Of a DNA stretch of 64,000 bases, positions 53,703-62,582 are shown piece by piece. Under the pieces are notes generated by a model. It was not told the DNA's origin. It made no database searches and saw only the letters and a list, made by a program, of their open reading frames with translations. The stretch lies in contig NZ_CXWE01000007.1 of the NCBI RefSeq assembly GCF_001404515.1, positions 349,409 through 413,408 on the forward strand. Reading direction: 5' to 3'. A program made the position numbers and the translations under genes. Origin of the DNA: Roseibium album. Its GTDB lineage: Bacteria; Pseudomonadota; Alphaproteobacteria; Rhizobiales; Stappiaceae. The first letter of the stretch is position 1; each line of letters starts with the position of its first letter.

Positions 53703-54662
53703 TTATCCTTTTCGGCGCAACAACTCCCTGGCGCTGTCTGCAATACTTTCCGCAGCCATCCCGAATTCGTCGAGCAGGAAATTTGCGGACCCCGTGGGAG
53801 CGAAGACACCGGGGACACCCAACCGTTTCATTGGGACCGGGTGATGGTCAACGACAACTTCCGCGACAGCACTCCCGAGGCCGCCGAAGATAGTGTGCTC
53901 CTCACATGTCAGGATCGCACCTGTTTCCGATGCGGCTGCGATAATTTCATCGGTGTCGATAGGGCGGACGCAGGCCATGTTTATCACTCTGCAGGAAATT
54001 CCATGGTCCGCCAGCAACTGTGCTGCGTTCAAGGCACGGTGTGCCAGGACACCATTGGCAATCAGGGTGACATCACCACCCTCGCGCAGCCTGTTCGCCT
54101 TGCCGGGTTCAAACACATGGCCGGCCGGTAACAGATCAGGAACCCCGACCCTGCTGAGTCTCAGAAAGCAGGGCCCTTCATTTTCTGCCGCCCATTTCAC
54201 CGCAGCGGCGGTTTCAATGCGGTCCGCCGGGGCAATCACCGGTACATTCGGCAGGGCGCGTATCCATGCGAAATCTTCTATCGAATGGTGCGTTGCGCCC
54301 AATTCTCCATAGGCCATGCCGGCGCTGATGCCCACGAGTTTGACGTTGGCTTCCGAATAGGCCACATCCGCTTTGATCTGTTCCAGCGCGCGGCCGGTCA
54401 GGAACGGTGAGGCACCGCAAACGAAAGGCGTCTTGCCACCGTTGGCAAGGCCGGCGCCAACACCAACCATGTTCTGCTCTGCGATACCGACATTGATCAG
54501 CCGGTCCGGAAACTTGTCCCTGAAATTGCCCAGTTTGGAAGAGCCGACGGAATCATTGCAAACGGCAACAATATTGTTGTCCGCCTCTCCCAGAGCTTCC
54601 AGTGTCGATACAAATGCATCGCGGCAGTCGTGCAGTTTGGAGGTTTCAATCGGAGCACTCAT
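53703..54662 (-). CDS. Transketolase, C-terminal subunit
   Basis: The 319-residue protein carries the pyrimidine-binding and C-terminal transketolase domains. The catalytic Glu lies in NVGIAEQNMVGVGAGLA (about residues 57-73), and the C-terminal domain in VINMACVRPIDTDEI. It pairs with the N-terminal half encoded just upstream, overlapping it by 4 bp. Split transketolases of this kind accompany many pentose or polyol loci. Confidence 0.93.
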   Translation of the reverse strand: MSAPIETSKLHDCRDAFVSTLEALGEADNNIVAVCNDSVGSSKLGNFRDKFPDRLINVGIAEQNMVGVGAGLANGGKTPFVCGASPFLTGRALEQIKADVAYSEANVKLVGISAGMAYGELGATHHSIEDFAWIRALPNVPVIAPADRIETAAAVKWAAENEGPCFLRLSRVGVPDLLPAGHVFEPGKANRLREGGDVTLIANGVLAHRALNAAQLLADHGISCRVINMACVRPIDTDEIIAAASETGAILTCEEHTIFGGLGSAVAEVVVDHHPVPMKRLGVPGVFAPTGSANFLLDEFGMAAESIADSARELLRRKG

Positions 54663-55480
54663 GACAGCGCCTTTTCCAGCTCGCTCATGCCCTGGCGGAA
54701 TTGTTCCTCATTGGGAACCTTGTGGTGCCAGGCCACATTGTCCGTCATGAATGAAATGCCCTGTCCCTTGTTGGTGTGGGCCACGACACATTTTGGTTTG
54801 CCAGTTTCTGTTGTTTCCGGTGCCAGTGCCTTGCAGATCTGCTTCATGTCGTGGCCATCTATTTCCTCAACCATCCAGCCAAAGGCCTCAACTTTCGGAG
54901 CAATCGGCGCAAGATTGTTGGTATCGGCCACTCTGGCACCCTGCTGCAGCCGGTTGTGATCGATGATCAGCGTCAGGTTGTCCAGTTTGAACTGGGCGGC
55001 TGCCATGATGGCTTCCCAATTGGAGCCCTCCTGCATTTCCCCGTCACCGGTGATCACGAATACCCGCCAGCTGTCACCGTTCAGCTGCGCAGCTTTCGCC
55101 ATTCCGACTGCAACGGGCAGTCCATGACCCAGCGGCCCAGTGTTTGTTTCAACTCCGGGTACCTTGGTCCGGTTCGGATGACCGTTCAGCCGTGAGTGAG
55201 GTTTCAGGAATGTCGCAATCTCGCTTTCCGGGATAAATCCTTTTTTCGCCAGCGTGACATAGAGCGCAAGTGCGGTGTGACCCTTGCTCAATACAAGTCT
55301 GTCCCGTTGTGGATCCAGCGGTGCATCCGGATTGACCGACATGGTGTGAAAATACAGTGCGGTGAGCAGGTCTGTCACCGACATCTCTCCGCCAATATGC
55401 CCGGCACCGGCTTCGTAGACAGCCTGCAGATCACGTTTGCGGATCCAGTTTGCAATTTTGCGAAGTTCTTCGGGACTCAT
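54659..55480 (-). CDS. Transketolase, N-terminal subunit
   Basis: The ATG at 55480 (MSPEELRKIANWIRK) has AGAGGA upstream; an upstream in-frame ATG is unlikely. The 273-residue protein has GHIGGEMSVTDLLTALYF, GPLGHGLPVAVGMAKA and the thiamine diphosphate motif ITGDGEMQEGSNWEA. It transfers two-carbon units from ketose phosphates together with the C-terminal subunit. The operator candidate at 55490 lies over its ribosome-binding site. Confidence 0.93.
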   Translation of the reverse strand: MSPEELRKIANWIRKRDLQAVYEAGAGHIGGEMSVTDLLTALYFHTMSVNPDAPLDPQRDRLVLSKGHTALALYVTLAKKGFIPESEIATFLKPHSRLNGHPNRTKVPGVETNTGPLGHGLPVAVGMAKAAQLNGDSWRVFVITGDGEMQEGSNWEAIMAAAQFKLDNLTLIIDHNRLQQGARVADTNNLAPIAPKVEAFGWMVEEIDGHDMKQICKALAPETTETGKPKCVVAHTNKGQGISFMTDNVAWHHKVPNEEQFRQGMSELEKALS

Positions 55481-55489
55481 GCTATCCTC

Positions 55490-55503
55490 TGCATATTTAT
55501 GCA
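55490..55503. promoter_or_regulatory. SorC-type operator candidate 2
   Basis: TGCATATTTATGCA, perfect 6-bp arms with a TT centre, lies 10 bp upstream of the transketolase start. A larger TGCAT/ATGCA dyad spans 55500-55521. It matches the 52222 site at all but two arm positions, which change symmetrically. Confidence 0.6.
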
Positions 55504-55639
55504 TCTATTATTTAATATGCAGAATTCCTGATTGTCAACAAGAGTGAATGCAGCAATTAGGGAACCGAGGCCGCGCTATTTTGCCATTCCCTTGCCTTGA
55601 CAGGTTTTTTTCAATTTGTTACGGATATAAAGTCATTAT

Positions 55640-55653
55640 TGCATAATTATTCT
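55640..55653. promoter_or_regulatory. SorC-type operator candidate 3
   Basis: TGCATAATTATTCT has the same TGNATA-WW-TATNC layout, with one arm like site 2 and the other like site 1. It lies 19 bp upstream of the divergent permease start. Confidence 0.5.
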
Positions 55654-55672
55654 ATGTCTGAATGGGGATCGG

Positions 55673-56665
55673 ATGCAATCGACCGAAGACACGAACAGCG
55701 CGATGATCAAGGCCTCTTCCGGTTTACGCGGTGCGTTTTCGTTCGGAGGTGCGACCGGGCCGTTGATCGGGCTGATTTTACTGTGTGCATTCCTGTCCAT
55801 TGCCACCGACTCCTTCCTTTCCTTCCGCAATTTTCTGAACATTCTCGACCAGATCACGGTGCTGGGCATCATGGCTGTCGGAATGACTTTTGTGATCCTG
55901 ATTGCGGGGATCGACCTTTCGGTTGGCTCGGTGCTTGCGCTGTCGATGATGGTGCTCGGATTTCTCAATGTTGAAGCTGAATTGCCTATGGCCATTTCCA
56001 TCGGCGGTGCACTCGTCGCATCGGCGCTTGTGGGAGTTGTGGCGGGGCTTCTGATTACCGAATTCAAGGTGCCGCCATTCATTGCAACGCTCGCGATGAT
56101 GTCCATCGCACGGGGGTTGGCGAACATGATTACCAACGGATCCCAGATTATCGGCTTCCCGGCATGGTTCAACATGGGTGCCATCATTCGCCATGGCGGT
56201 GTGCTCACGACAACGGTTGCAGTAATGCTCGTCGTCTTCGTGGTGGCGCTGCTATTCCAGCGCTACCGTGAAGGTGGCCGCATGCTCTATGCCATCGGGG
56301 GGAACCCGGAAGTCGCGAGACTTGCCGGCATCAACGTCAAGCGGGCGACAGTTCTGACATACACCGCATGTGCAGCGCTTTCCGGGCTCGCCGGTGTTCT
56401 TCTGGCAGCGCGCCTTGACGCGGTGCAGCCAAGTTCAGGCGTCGCATACGAACTCGACGCAATCGCGGCCGTCGTCATTGGTGGAACGAGCCTTGCCGGT
56501 GGCACCGGTGGTGTCGGGGGCACGATCATCGGTGTCTTGATCATAGGCGTTCTCAGAAACGGGCTGAATCTCTTGAGCGTATCACCGTTTTTGCAAGCCG
56601 TGATTATCGGCCTGGTCATCGTGCTCGCGGTCGCGGCAGAGACATTCAAGCACAGAAACAAATAA
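55673..56665 (+). CDS. Ribose-type ABC transporter permease
   Basis: The 330-residue membrane protein has about nine to ten hydrophobic segments and the RbsC/BPD_transp_2 features: GMTFVILIAGIDLSVGSVLAL, then AIGGNPEVARLAGINV (the EAA-like loop contacting the ATPase) and DAIAAVVIGGTSLAGGTGGV. It forms the homodimeric channel for a sugar or polyol. It is divergent from the transketolase genes and first in the transport operon. Confidence 0.95.
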   Translation: MQSTEDTNSAMIKASSGLRGAFSFGGATGPLIGLILLCAFLSIATDSFLSFRNFLNILDQITVLGIMAVGMTFVILIAGIDLSVGSVLALSMMVLGFLNVEAELPMAISIGGALVASALVGVVAGLLITEFKVPPFIATLAMMSIARGLANMITNGSQIIGFPAWFNMGAIIRHGGVLTTTVAVMLVVFVVALLFQRYREGGRMLYAIGGNPEVARLAGINVKRATVLTYTACAALSGLAGVLLAARLDAVQPSSGVAYELDAIAAVVIGGTSLAGGTGGVGGTIIGVLIIGVLRNGLNLLSVSPFLQAVIIGLVIVLAVAAETFKHRNK

Positions 56666-56760
56666 GACAGGGGCTTCGGCCTCGCGAGGAAGGCCCGTCT
56701 ATCGGGTTTGTAATAGGTCCATAAGACAAAACGGGCCACCAACGGAGGAGCAGGAATTCT

Positions 56761-57702
56761 ATGAAAACCGCATTTAAAAGCATGATTGCGGCGGCAGCGC
56801 TCGTTGCTGCAGCAGGAACCGCCTCGGCAGAAGGTGTCGGCATCAAGAAGATAGGTCTTGCAGTTCCCAACCTGCAGGCTGACTTCTTCAACCAGATCAA
56901 GCTCGGCGTGGAGGGCTATGCCGGCAAGCTCGGTATTGAAGTTATCGTTGTTGATGCCAAGAACGATACCGCCACACAGGTGAGCCAGGTTCAGGATTTG
57001 CTCACGCAAGGAATTGATGCGTTCATCTACATTCCTGCCGGGGCGGCGGCGGCTGCTGTTCCGACCCGTCTTGCGCGCGCGGAGGGTATTCCTGTCATCA
57101 ACGTTGACCGTGAGCCTGAAGGCGCTCCCGGTGATACGGTCATTTATGGCGAGAACGTTCTGTCCGCGTACCAGGTTTGCGATCACATTATCGGCCTGGC
57201 TGAAGGCAAGGGAAAAATGGTCGTTATCCATGGCCAGAAAGGAACGACTCCCGAGGTTCAGCGTTTCGAGGGCTGCAAGATGGCCATCGACGAGAATCCT
57301 GGCGTCGAACTTGTTGCTCAGCAGTGGAGCCAGCAGTGGTCACCGGACGAGGGCTTTCAGATTGCCCAGAACATGTTGCAGGCAAATCCTGATATCAGCA
57401 TCATCTTTGGTCAGGCTGACGGCCTGGCCATGGGCGCTGCAAAGGCCGTCGAGGTCGCAGGCCTTGCCGATCAGATCGTGGTCGGTGGATATGACGGCGA
57501 CGGTGCCGCGCTGGAGTCACTTGTGGCGTGTGACACCCCGTTCATCGTGACTGCGACGCAAAGTACACAGGCGATGGGTGTCCTGGCGGTGAACTCTGCC
57601 ATTGCGGTCGCAAATGACGCGTCGGTGCCTGCACGCCAGATTCCGAATGCCGTGCTGACAACATGCGACGACGCTGCGAAGTTTGTTGAAAAGCACCCTT
57701 AA
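56761..57702 (+). CDS. Ribose-type periplasmic sugar-binding protein
   Basis: The 313-residue protein has a signal peptide (MIAAAALVAAAGTASA, cleavage near residue 20) and the Peripla_BP_4 fold: KIGLAVPNLQADFFNQIKLG, QVQDLLTQGIDAFIYIPAGA, INVDRE and FGQADGLAMGAAKAVE. An AGGAGCAGG site precedes it. It captures the substrate for the importer. Two Cys residues are placed so that a disulfide is possible. Confidence 0.95.
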   Translation: MKTAFKSMIAAAALVAAAGTASAEGVGIKKIGLAVPNLQADFFNQIKLGVEGYAGKLGIEVIVVDAKNDTATQVSQVQDLLTQGIDAFIYIPAGAAAAAVPTRLARAEGIPVINVDREPEGAPGDTVIYGENVLSAYQVCDHIIGLAEGKGKMVVIHGQKGTTPEVQRFEGCKMAIDENPGVELVAQQWSQQWSPDEGFQIAQNMLQANPDISIIFGQADGLAMGAAKAVEVAGLADQIVVGGYDGDGAALESLVACDTPFIVTATQSTQAMGVLAVNSAIAVANDASVPARQIPNAVLTTCDDAAKFVEKHP

Positions 57703-57729
57703 GGCCTTTTGAGCCAACAAGGCATTAGC

Positions 57730-59235
57730 ATGAGCAGCGCCATGACGATCGACGGCAAGAATCCGGTTCTTTCTCTTCGGAACATTCATAAATCCTTTGG
57801 ATCGATTGAAGTTCTGCACGGGATCAATCTGGAGGTTGCAGCCGGAGAAGTCGTGGCGCTTCTTGGCGAAAATGGCGCTGGAAAATCTACTTTGTCGAAT
57901 ATCATCTCCGGGACGATCCTTCCGTCGTCAGGCGAGATGACCTGGCTGGGTGCACCTTACGCACCTGCCACCCCGCGCGACGCAATTGATGCAGGGGTCG
58001 CGATGATCCACCAGGAGTTAATGCTTCTGCCGCACCTGTCGATTGCAGAGAACATCTTTGTCGGCAGATATCCCATGAAGGCAGGTCGGCTTGACCGCGG
58101 AGAAATGGATCGGCGTGCACAGGCAGGGCTGAAACGCCTCGGTCTTGAAATTTCCCCGCGCCGTCCCGTGGAAGGACTTTCGACGGCCAGTCAGCAGTTG
58201 ATCGAGATTGCCAAGGCGCTGACGTTGAATGCGAAACTTCTCATACTTGACGAGCCGACGGCTGCGCTGGGCAGTGAAGAAACAAAGCTGTTGTTCGAGC
58301 AGATCGAACGATTGAAATCGGAAGGTGTCGGGATCATCTACATCTCCCACCGGCTGGAGGAGATCAAACAGATTGCCGACCGTATCGTCGTCATGCGTGA
58401 TGGCGAGAAAGTTCAGGAATTCGATACTGCCGACGTTCCCATCCGCACCATAGTTGAGGCGATGGTCGGGCGGAGCATGGAGCAGATGTTCCCGCCACTG
58501 GCCAGACCAGAGGACAGCCAGGTCTTGAAAGTATCGGGCTTGACCTCACCCACCGGCCGATTCCGGGACGTGAGTTTCTCTGTGCGAAAGGGCGAAATAT
58601 TCGGCATCGCCGGACTGGTTGGAGCCGGTCGCACGGAGCTCGTTCGTTCCATAGCCGGCGCGGATCCCATTCAGACGGGAACCGTCGAGTTGAACGGGAA
58701 AGATATAACGCCGAAATCTCCCGGACAGGCAATTCGCAACGGCATTATACTGGTTCCCGAGGACCGCAAGCTTCAAGGCGTGATCCTCGATCATTCCATT
58801 CAGGAAAACATCGCCTACTCCAACTTCGAATCCGTCAGCAAATCCGGATGGATGTCGAACCGGCGGGTGAAAAAATTCGCGAGCGAAAACATCAGGAAAT
58901 TTGGCGTCAAGGGAATTGGCAGCCAGATGGCCAATGAAATGTCCGGCGGCAATCAGCAGAAAATAGTCATCGCAAAATGGCTCGCCCGAAATCCGGACGT
59001 CGTTCTGCTCGACGAGCCGACCCGTGGCATCGACGTCGGCGCGCGATCTTCAATTTATGAACTGATCCACGGCCTGGCCGCGCAAGGTGTCGCGGTTGTC
59101 GTTGTAAGCTCCGATCTTGAAGAAGTGCTGGGTGTTTCCAACCGCATCATGGTCATGGCGGCCGGACGGCAGGTGGGGATCCTCGACCATTCGGAAGCAA
59201 ACGACGTTTCCGTCATGGAACTGGCGACGGCCTAG
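57730..59235 (+). CDS. Sugar ABC transporter ATP-binding protein (RbsA-like, two domains)
   Basis: The ATG at 57730 with an AAGGCA site is preferred to a TTG at 57709; 501 residues. The first ABC domain has Walker A GENGAGKST, a divergent signature LSTASQQLIEIAKAL and LDEPTAALGSEE. The second has a degenerate Walker A (GLVGAGRTEL) but a proper signature MSGGNQQKIVIAKWL and DEPTRGIDVG. This asymmetry is usual in RbsA-type proteins. It follows the binding-protein gene closely. Confidence 0.95.
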   Translation: MSSAMTIDGKNPVLSLRNIHKSFGSIEVLHGINLEVAAGEVVALLGENGAGKSTLSNIISGTILPSSGEMTWLGAPYAPATPRDAIDAGVAMIHQELMLLPHLSIAENIFVGRYPMKAGRLDRGEMDRRAQAGLKRLGLEISPRRPVEGLSTASQQLIEIAKALTLNAKLLILDEPTAALGSEETKLLFEQIERLKSEGVGIIYISHRLEEIKQIADRIVVMRDGEKVQEFDTADVPIRTIVEAMVGRSMEQMFPPLARPEDSQVLKVSGLTSPTGRFRDVSFSVRKGEIFGIAGLVGAGRTELVRSIAGADPIQTGTVELNGKDITPKSPGQAIRNGIILVPEDRKLQGVILDHSIQENIAYSNFESVSKSGWMSNRRVKKFASENIRKFGVKGIGSQMANEMSGGNQQKIVIAKWLARNPDVVLLDEPTRGIDVGARSSIYELIHGLAAQGVAVVVVSSDLEEVLGVSNRIMVMAAGRQVGILDHSEANDVSVMELATA

Positions 59236-59268
59236 TTCTCAGGCCCATAAATCAACGAAGGAATCTTC

Positions 59269-60048
59269 ATGGAACGTTTCAAGGGCAAGACCGTCGTTGT
59301 CACCGGCGGCAACAGAGGTATCGGATTTGCCATTGCAGGCAGGTTCGCAGCTGAAGGGGCCAATGTCGTGATCGGGTCGGTCGAAGAGGCCGTCGCGGAC
59401 GCAGCAGCCGAACTTTGTGCAATGGGTGCAAGGGCGGTCGGCGTTCTTTGTGATGTAACCGACCGCGATGCGGTTGTCGCGATGTATGATCGCGCAGAGC
59501 GTGAGTTCGGCTCAATCGATGTGTCTGTGCAAAACGCTGGGGTTATCACCATTGCCAGAATCGAGGACATGACCGAGGCGGAATGGGACTTGAACCTCAA
59601 CGTCAACACCAAGGGGGCATTTTTGTGTTGCCAGGAAGCCATCCGGCGCATGCGCAAGACTGGCGGTGGAAGGCTGATTAACATGGCATCCGGACAGGCC
59701 CGAGACGGATTTATTTATACGCCTCACTATGCGGCTTCGAAATATGGCGTGATGGGCATGACCCAAAGCCTTGCCAAGGAAGTTGCACTCGACAATATCA
59801 CCGTCAATGCGATCTGCCCCGGCATCATCAAATCCGACATGTGGGACTACAATGACCGGGTCTGGGGAAAAATGATGGGTGATTTCGGTCCGGGTGAGTT
59901 GATGGCCAGCTGGGTCCAGAACATCCCCATGAAACGGGCGGGAGAGGGCAAGGATGTCGCAGGCCTCATTGCCTTTCTGGCCAGCGAAGACGCAGACTAC
60001 ATTACCGGTCAGACGATCAATGTGGATGGCGGTCTGATCATGTCCTGA
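59269..60048 (+). CDS. SDR dehydrogenase 1 (polyol/sugar type)
   Basis: The 259-residue classical SDR has GGNRGIG (about residues 12-18), NAG in VQNAG, the catalytic YAASK (about 155-159) and a TGQTINVDGG C-terminus. It is probably NAD-dependent, oxidising a polyol or sugar taken up by the upstream importer. Cotranscribed, 33 bp after the ATPase gene. Confidence 0.92.
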   Translation: MERFKGKTVVVTGGNRGIGFAIAGRFAAEGANVVIGSVEEAVADAAAELCAMGARAVGVLCDVTDRDAVVAMYDRAEREFGSIDVSVQNAGVITIARIEDMTEAEWDLNLNVNTKGAFLCCQEAIRRMRKTGGGRLINMASGQARDGFIYTPHYAASKYGVMGMTQSLAKEVALDNITVNAICPGIIKSDMWDYNDRVWGKMMGDFGPGELMASWVQNIPMKRAGEGKDVAGLIAFLASEDADYITGQTINVDGGLIMS

Positions 60049-60075
60049 AGTCGTTCCTGGTGGCTGGGGTATCTT

Positions 60076-60867
60076 ATGAAAAACATCGATTTGAATGCGC
60101 CTAAACTGTTTGATCTTTCAGGCAGTGTTGCAATGGTTACAGGCGCTGGCAGCGGCATTGGACAACGCATTGCCATCGGGTTGGCCCAATGCGGTGCGGA
60201 TGTCGCGCTGCTCGACCGACGCACGGATGACGGATTGGCGCAAACCGCCGAGCTCATCGCGAGAGCGGGACGAAGGTCCCTGTCGATTTCGGCCGATGTC
60301 ACATCCTCAAAAGCTCTTGCCGATGCAGTGTCGCAAACCGAAGCCGGGCTGGGATCGCTTAATCTGGCTCTCAATGCGGCGGGAATTGCGAATGCCAACC
60401 CATGTGAGAACATGGAAGAGGAGCAGTACCAGACCCTCATGGACATCAACATGAAGGGTGTCTGGCTCTCCTGTCAGGCCGAAGCCAGGGCGATGATCGC
60501 CCATGGCAAGGGCGGATCAATCGTCAACATAGCGTCCATGTCCGGCGTGATCGTCAACAAGGGTCTGAACCAGGTCCACTACAACGCCTCGAAAGCAGGC
60601 GTAATCCAGATGTCGAAGTCCATGGCCATGGAGTGGGTCGGCAAGGGTATCCGGGTGAATTCCATCAGTCCCGGCTATACTGCGACTCCGATGAACACAC
60701 GACCCGAGATGGTGCATCAGACAAAGGAATTCGAAGCCCAGACACCCATGGGCAGAATGGCAAATGTTGACGAGATGGTTGGCCCGGCTGTGTTCCTGCT
60801 ATCGGATGCAGCTTCCTTCTGCACAGGCGTCGATCTACTGGTGGATGGCGGATTTTGCTGCTGGTAG
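60076..60867 (+). CDS. SDR dehydrogenase 2 (polyol/sugar type)
   Basis: The 263-residue classical SDR has GAGSGIG (about residues 22-28), the catalytic YNASK and CTGVDLLVDGGFCCW at the end. The sequence differs clearly from SDR 1, so the two likely act on successive or alternative substrates. Last gene of the locus before the insertion elements. Confidence 0.92.
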   Translation: MKNIDLNAPKLFDLSGSVAMVTGAGSGIGQRIAIGLAQCGADVALLDRRTDDGLAQTAELIARAGRRSLSISADVTSSKALADAVSQTEAGLGSLNLALNAAGIANANPCENMEEEQYQTLMDINMKGVWLSCQAEARAMIAHGKGGSIVNIASMSGVIVNKGLNQVHYNASKAGVIQMSKSMAMEWVGKGIRVNSISPGYTATPMNTRPEMVHQTKEFEAQTPMGRMANVDEMVGPAVFLLSDAASFCTGVDLLVDGGFCCW

Positions 60868-61069
60868 AGCATTGCCGAACCATCAAAACCATTTGTCGCT
60901 ACGCATCCGGATTTGCTTGAAGCCTGTCCAGAGAAATCATGCGGCAACACGCAAGCGGCGTACGCTGTTCCTTTCATGAACTGAATTGTCCTGGGCAATC
61001 GATCCAATTCGGCAGGTGGCAAAAAATGGAAAAAGACGCCTGGGTGTGGGCCTTAACGGAACCGATCGG

Positions 61070-61101
61070 TGTCCGACTTCATATGTTTTGGGACAAATTG
61101 A
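61070..61101 (+). repeat. IS3 left terminal inverted repeat
   Basis: TGTCCGACTTCAT, 6 unmatched bases, then TGGGACAAATTGA. 25 of the 26 paired positions match the other end when the 6-bp spacer is ignored. Confidence 0.7.
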
Positions 61102-61143
61102 GGCCTGATTTATAGGAGGTTCTGGCTCATCAGGTTAGTAATA

Positions 61144-62124
61144 TTATGCGGCTGCCTTTCGGTCGTGCAAGCGCCGTTTTCTTATGGTGTCCTGTTTGAT
61201 CTTTTCCCGTTGTTTGAGGATGTCCTGGCCACGTCCGAAGTAGACATCGGCCGGAGTGAGATTGCCAAGGCTCTCGTGATAACGCCGGTGATTATAATGG
61301 TCGACGAAGGCCTCGATTTGGTGTTTCAGGTCCCCGGGCAAGAAGTAGTTTTCAAGCAGGATCCGGTTTTTCAGGGTCTGGTGCCATCGCTCGATTTTGC
61401 CCTGTGTCTGGGGATGATTGGGGGCTCCACGCGTATGTTCCATGTTCTGACCTTCCAGCCAGAGCGCCAAGTCGCTGGCAATGTAACACGGGCCATTGTC
61501 GGACAAGAGCCTGGGCCGTTGCCTGGCCTTAGCGCTACCGCAGCCTGAGGTCTGAAGAGCCAGTTCCAGCGTATGGGTCACATCCCCGGCTTTCATCGTG
61601 GTGCAGAGCTTCCAGGCAATGATGTACCGGGAGAAGTCGTCCAGGATGGTCGACAGATAGAACCAACCCCAGCCGAGAACCTTCAAATAGGTGAAGTCAG
61701 TTTGCCAGAGTTGGTTCGGCGCGGTCGTCTTGTCCTTGAATTCATCGGCGGCTTTAATGACGACAAAGGCCGGGCTGGTGATCAGGTCGTGCACCTTGAG
61801 AAGCCGGTAAACCGAGGATTCGGACACGAAGTAGCCCTTTGTATCGGTGAAGGCCACCGCCAACTCGCGCGGCGATAGATCCGGCCGCTCCAAGGCAAAG
61901 TCGACAATCTGTTGCCGGATCTCATCAGGGATGCGGATCCAGACCGAACCAGGATGTGGCTTGCGATCCTCAAGAGCTGCGACACCACCGTCAAGGAAAC
62001 GATCGTACCAGCGATTGAATGTCGAGCGGGGAATGCCCAGAGTCTCCAGCGTGCGTTTCGCCGAAAGATGGGATTGCTCGACAAGGCGGATGATCTCCAG
62101 TTTTTCGGATGCGGGGTATCTCAT
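61144..62124 (-). CDS. IS3-family transposase OrfB (DDE integrase domain)
   Basis: The 326-residue protein has an N-terminal HTH (IIRLVEQSHLSAKRTLETLG) and an intact rve catalytic core: D in LWQTDFTYLKV, D in LLSDNGPCY and E in QTQGKIERWHQ. It begins 4 bp inside the end of orfA (ATGA). It looks functional by itself. Confidence 0.92.
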   Translation of the reverse strand: MRYPASEKLEIIRLVEQSHLSAKRTLETLGIPRSTFNRWYDRFLDGGVAALEDRKPHPGSVWIRIPDEIRQQIVDFALERPDLSPRELAVAFTDTKGYFVSESSVYRLLKVHDLITSPAFVVIKAADEFKDKTTAPNQLWQTDFTYLKVLGWGWFYLSTILDDFSRYIIAWKLCTTMKAGDVTHTLELALQTSGCGSAKARQRPRLLSDNGPCYIASDLALWLEGQNMEHTRGAPNHPQTQGKIERWHQTLKNRILLENYFLPGDLKHQIEAFVDHYNHRRYHESLGNLTPADVYFGRGQDILKQREKIKQDTIRKRRLHDRKAAA

Positions 62125-62494
62125 TCCTCGCCGCCCCCATCCCCGATCATGCTCTTTTTGAGAAGGCGTAGTTCCAAGGCCTGTTCGGCCACCACCTCCT
62201 TCAGATCCCTGGACACCTGGCGCAGGGTCTTGACCTCATCACTGGTGGCCGCTCGGGCCGTGTCACCGGCCAGCCGCTTTTTGCCCGCTTCAAGGAATTC
62301 CTTGGACCAGTTGTAGTAGAGGCTCTCAGCGCTACCTTCGCGCCGGCACAAGGCGGCGATGCTCTCTTCGCCCCGTAAACCTTCAAAACAATCCGGATCT
62401 TCTCTTCTGCCGAAAAACGCCGACGCGTCACTCGGCGGATGTCCTTGATCATCTTGTTTGCCGGCTCTTTCTCCGGCCCGGATTTCCGTCTCAT
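62121..62494 (-). pseudogene. IS3-family OrfA with a frameshift
   Basis: The 5' part reads RRFSAEEKIRIVLK and then shifts; in the next frame the protein resumes as CRREGSAESLYYNWSKEFLE and ends KKSMIGDGGGEE. Restoring one base at about 62382-62389 rejoins the frames as the usual OrfA (HTH_Tnp_1 plus coiled coil). Confidence 0.8.
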
Positions 62495-62548
62495 CTTCGC
62501 TCCTTGATCAGCTACGATGAGCCAAAAATCCTCCTCTATGCAAACTCT

Positions 62549-62580
62549 TCAATTTGTCCCATTGGCGATGAAGTCGAACA
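62549..62580 (-). repeat. IS3 right terminal inverted repeat
   Basis: Read on the minus strand: TGTTCGACTTCAT, 6 unmatched bases, then TGGGACAAATTGA. It ends 2 bp before the first Met codon of the neighbouring IS110 gene. Confidence 0.7.
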
Positions 62581-62582
62581 CC

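Larger units (their letters stand above)
61070..62580 (-). mobile_element. IS3-family insertion sequence (about 1.5 kb)
   Basis: Long imperfect inverted ends bound an orfA/orfB pair: TGTCCGACTTCAT at the left and its near-copy at the right, each followed after 6 bp by TGGGACAAATTGA. The ends are TG and CA as in IS3 elements. I find no clear target-site duplication. orfA is frameshifted, so transposition from this copy alone is doubtful. Confidence 0.75.
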
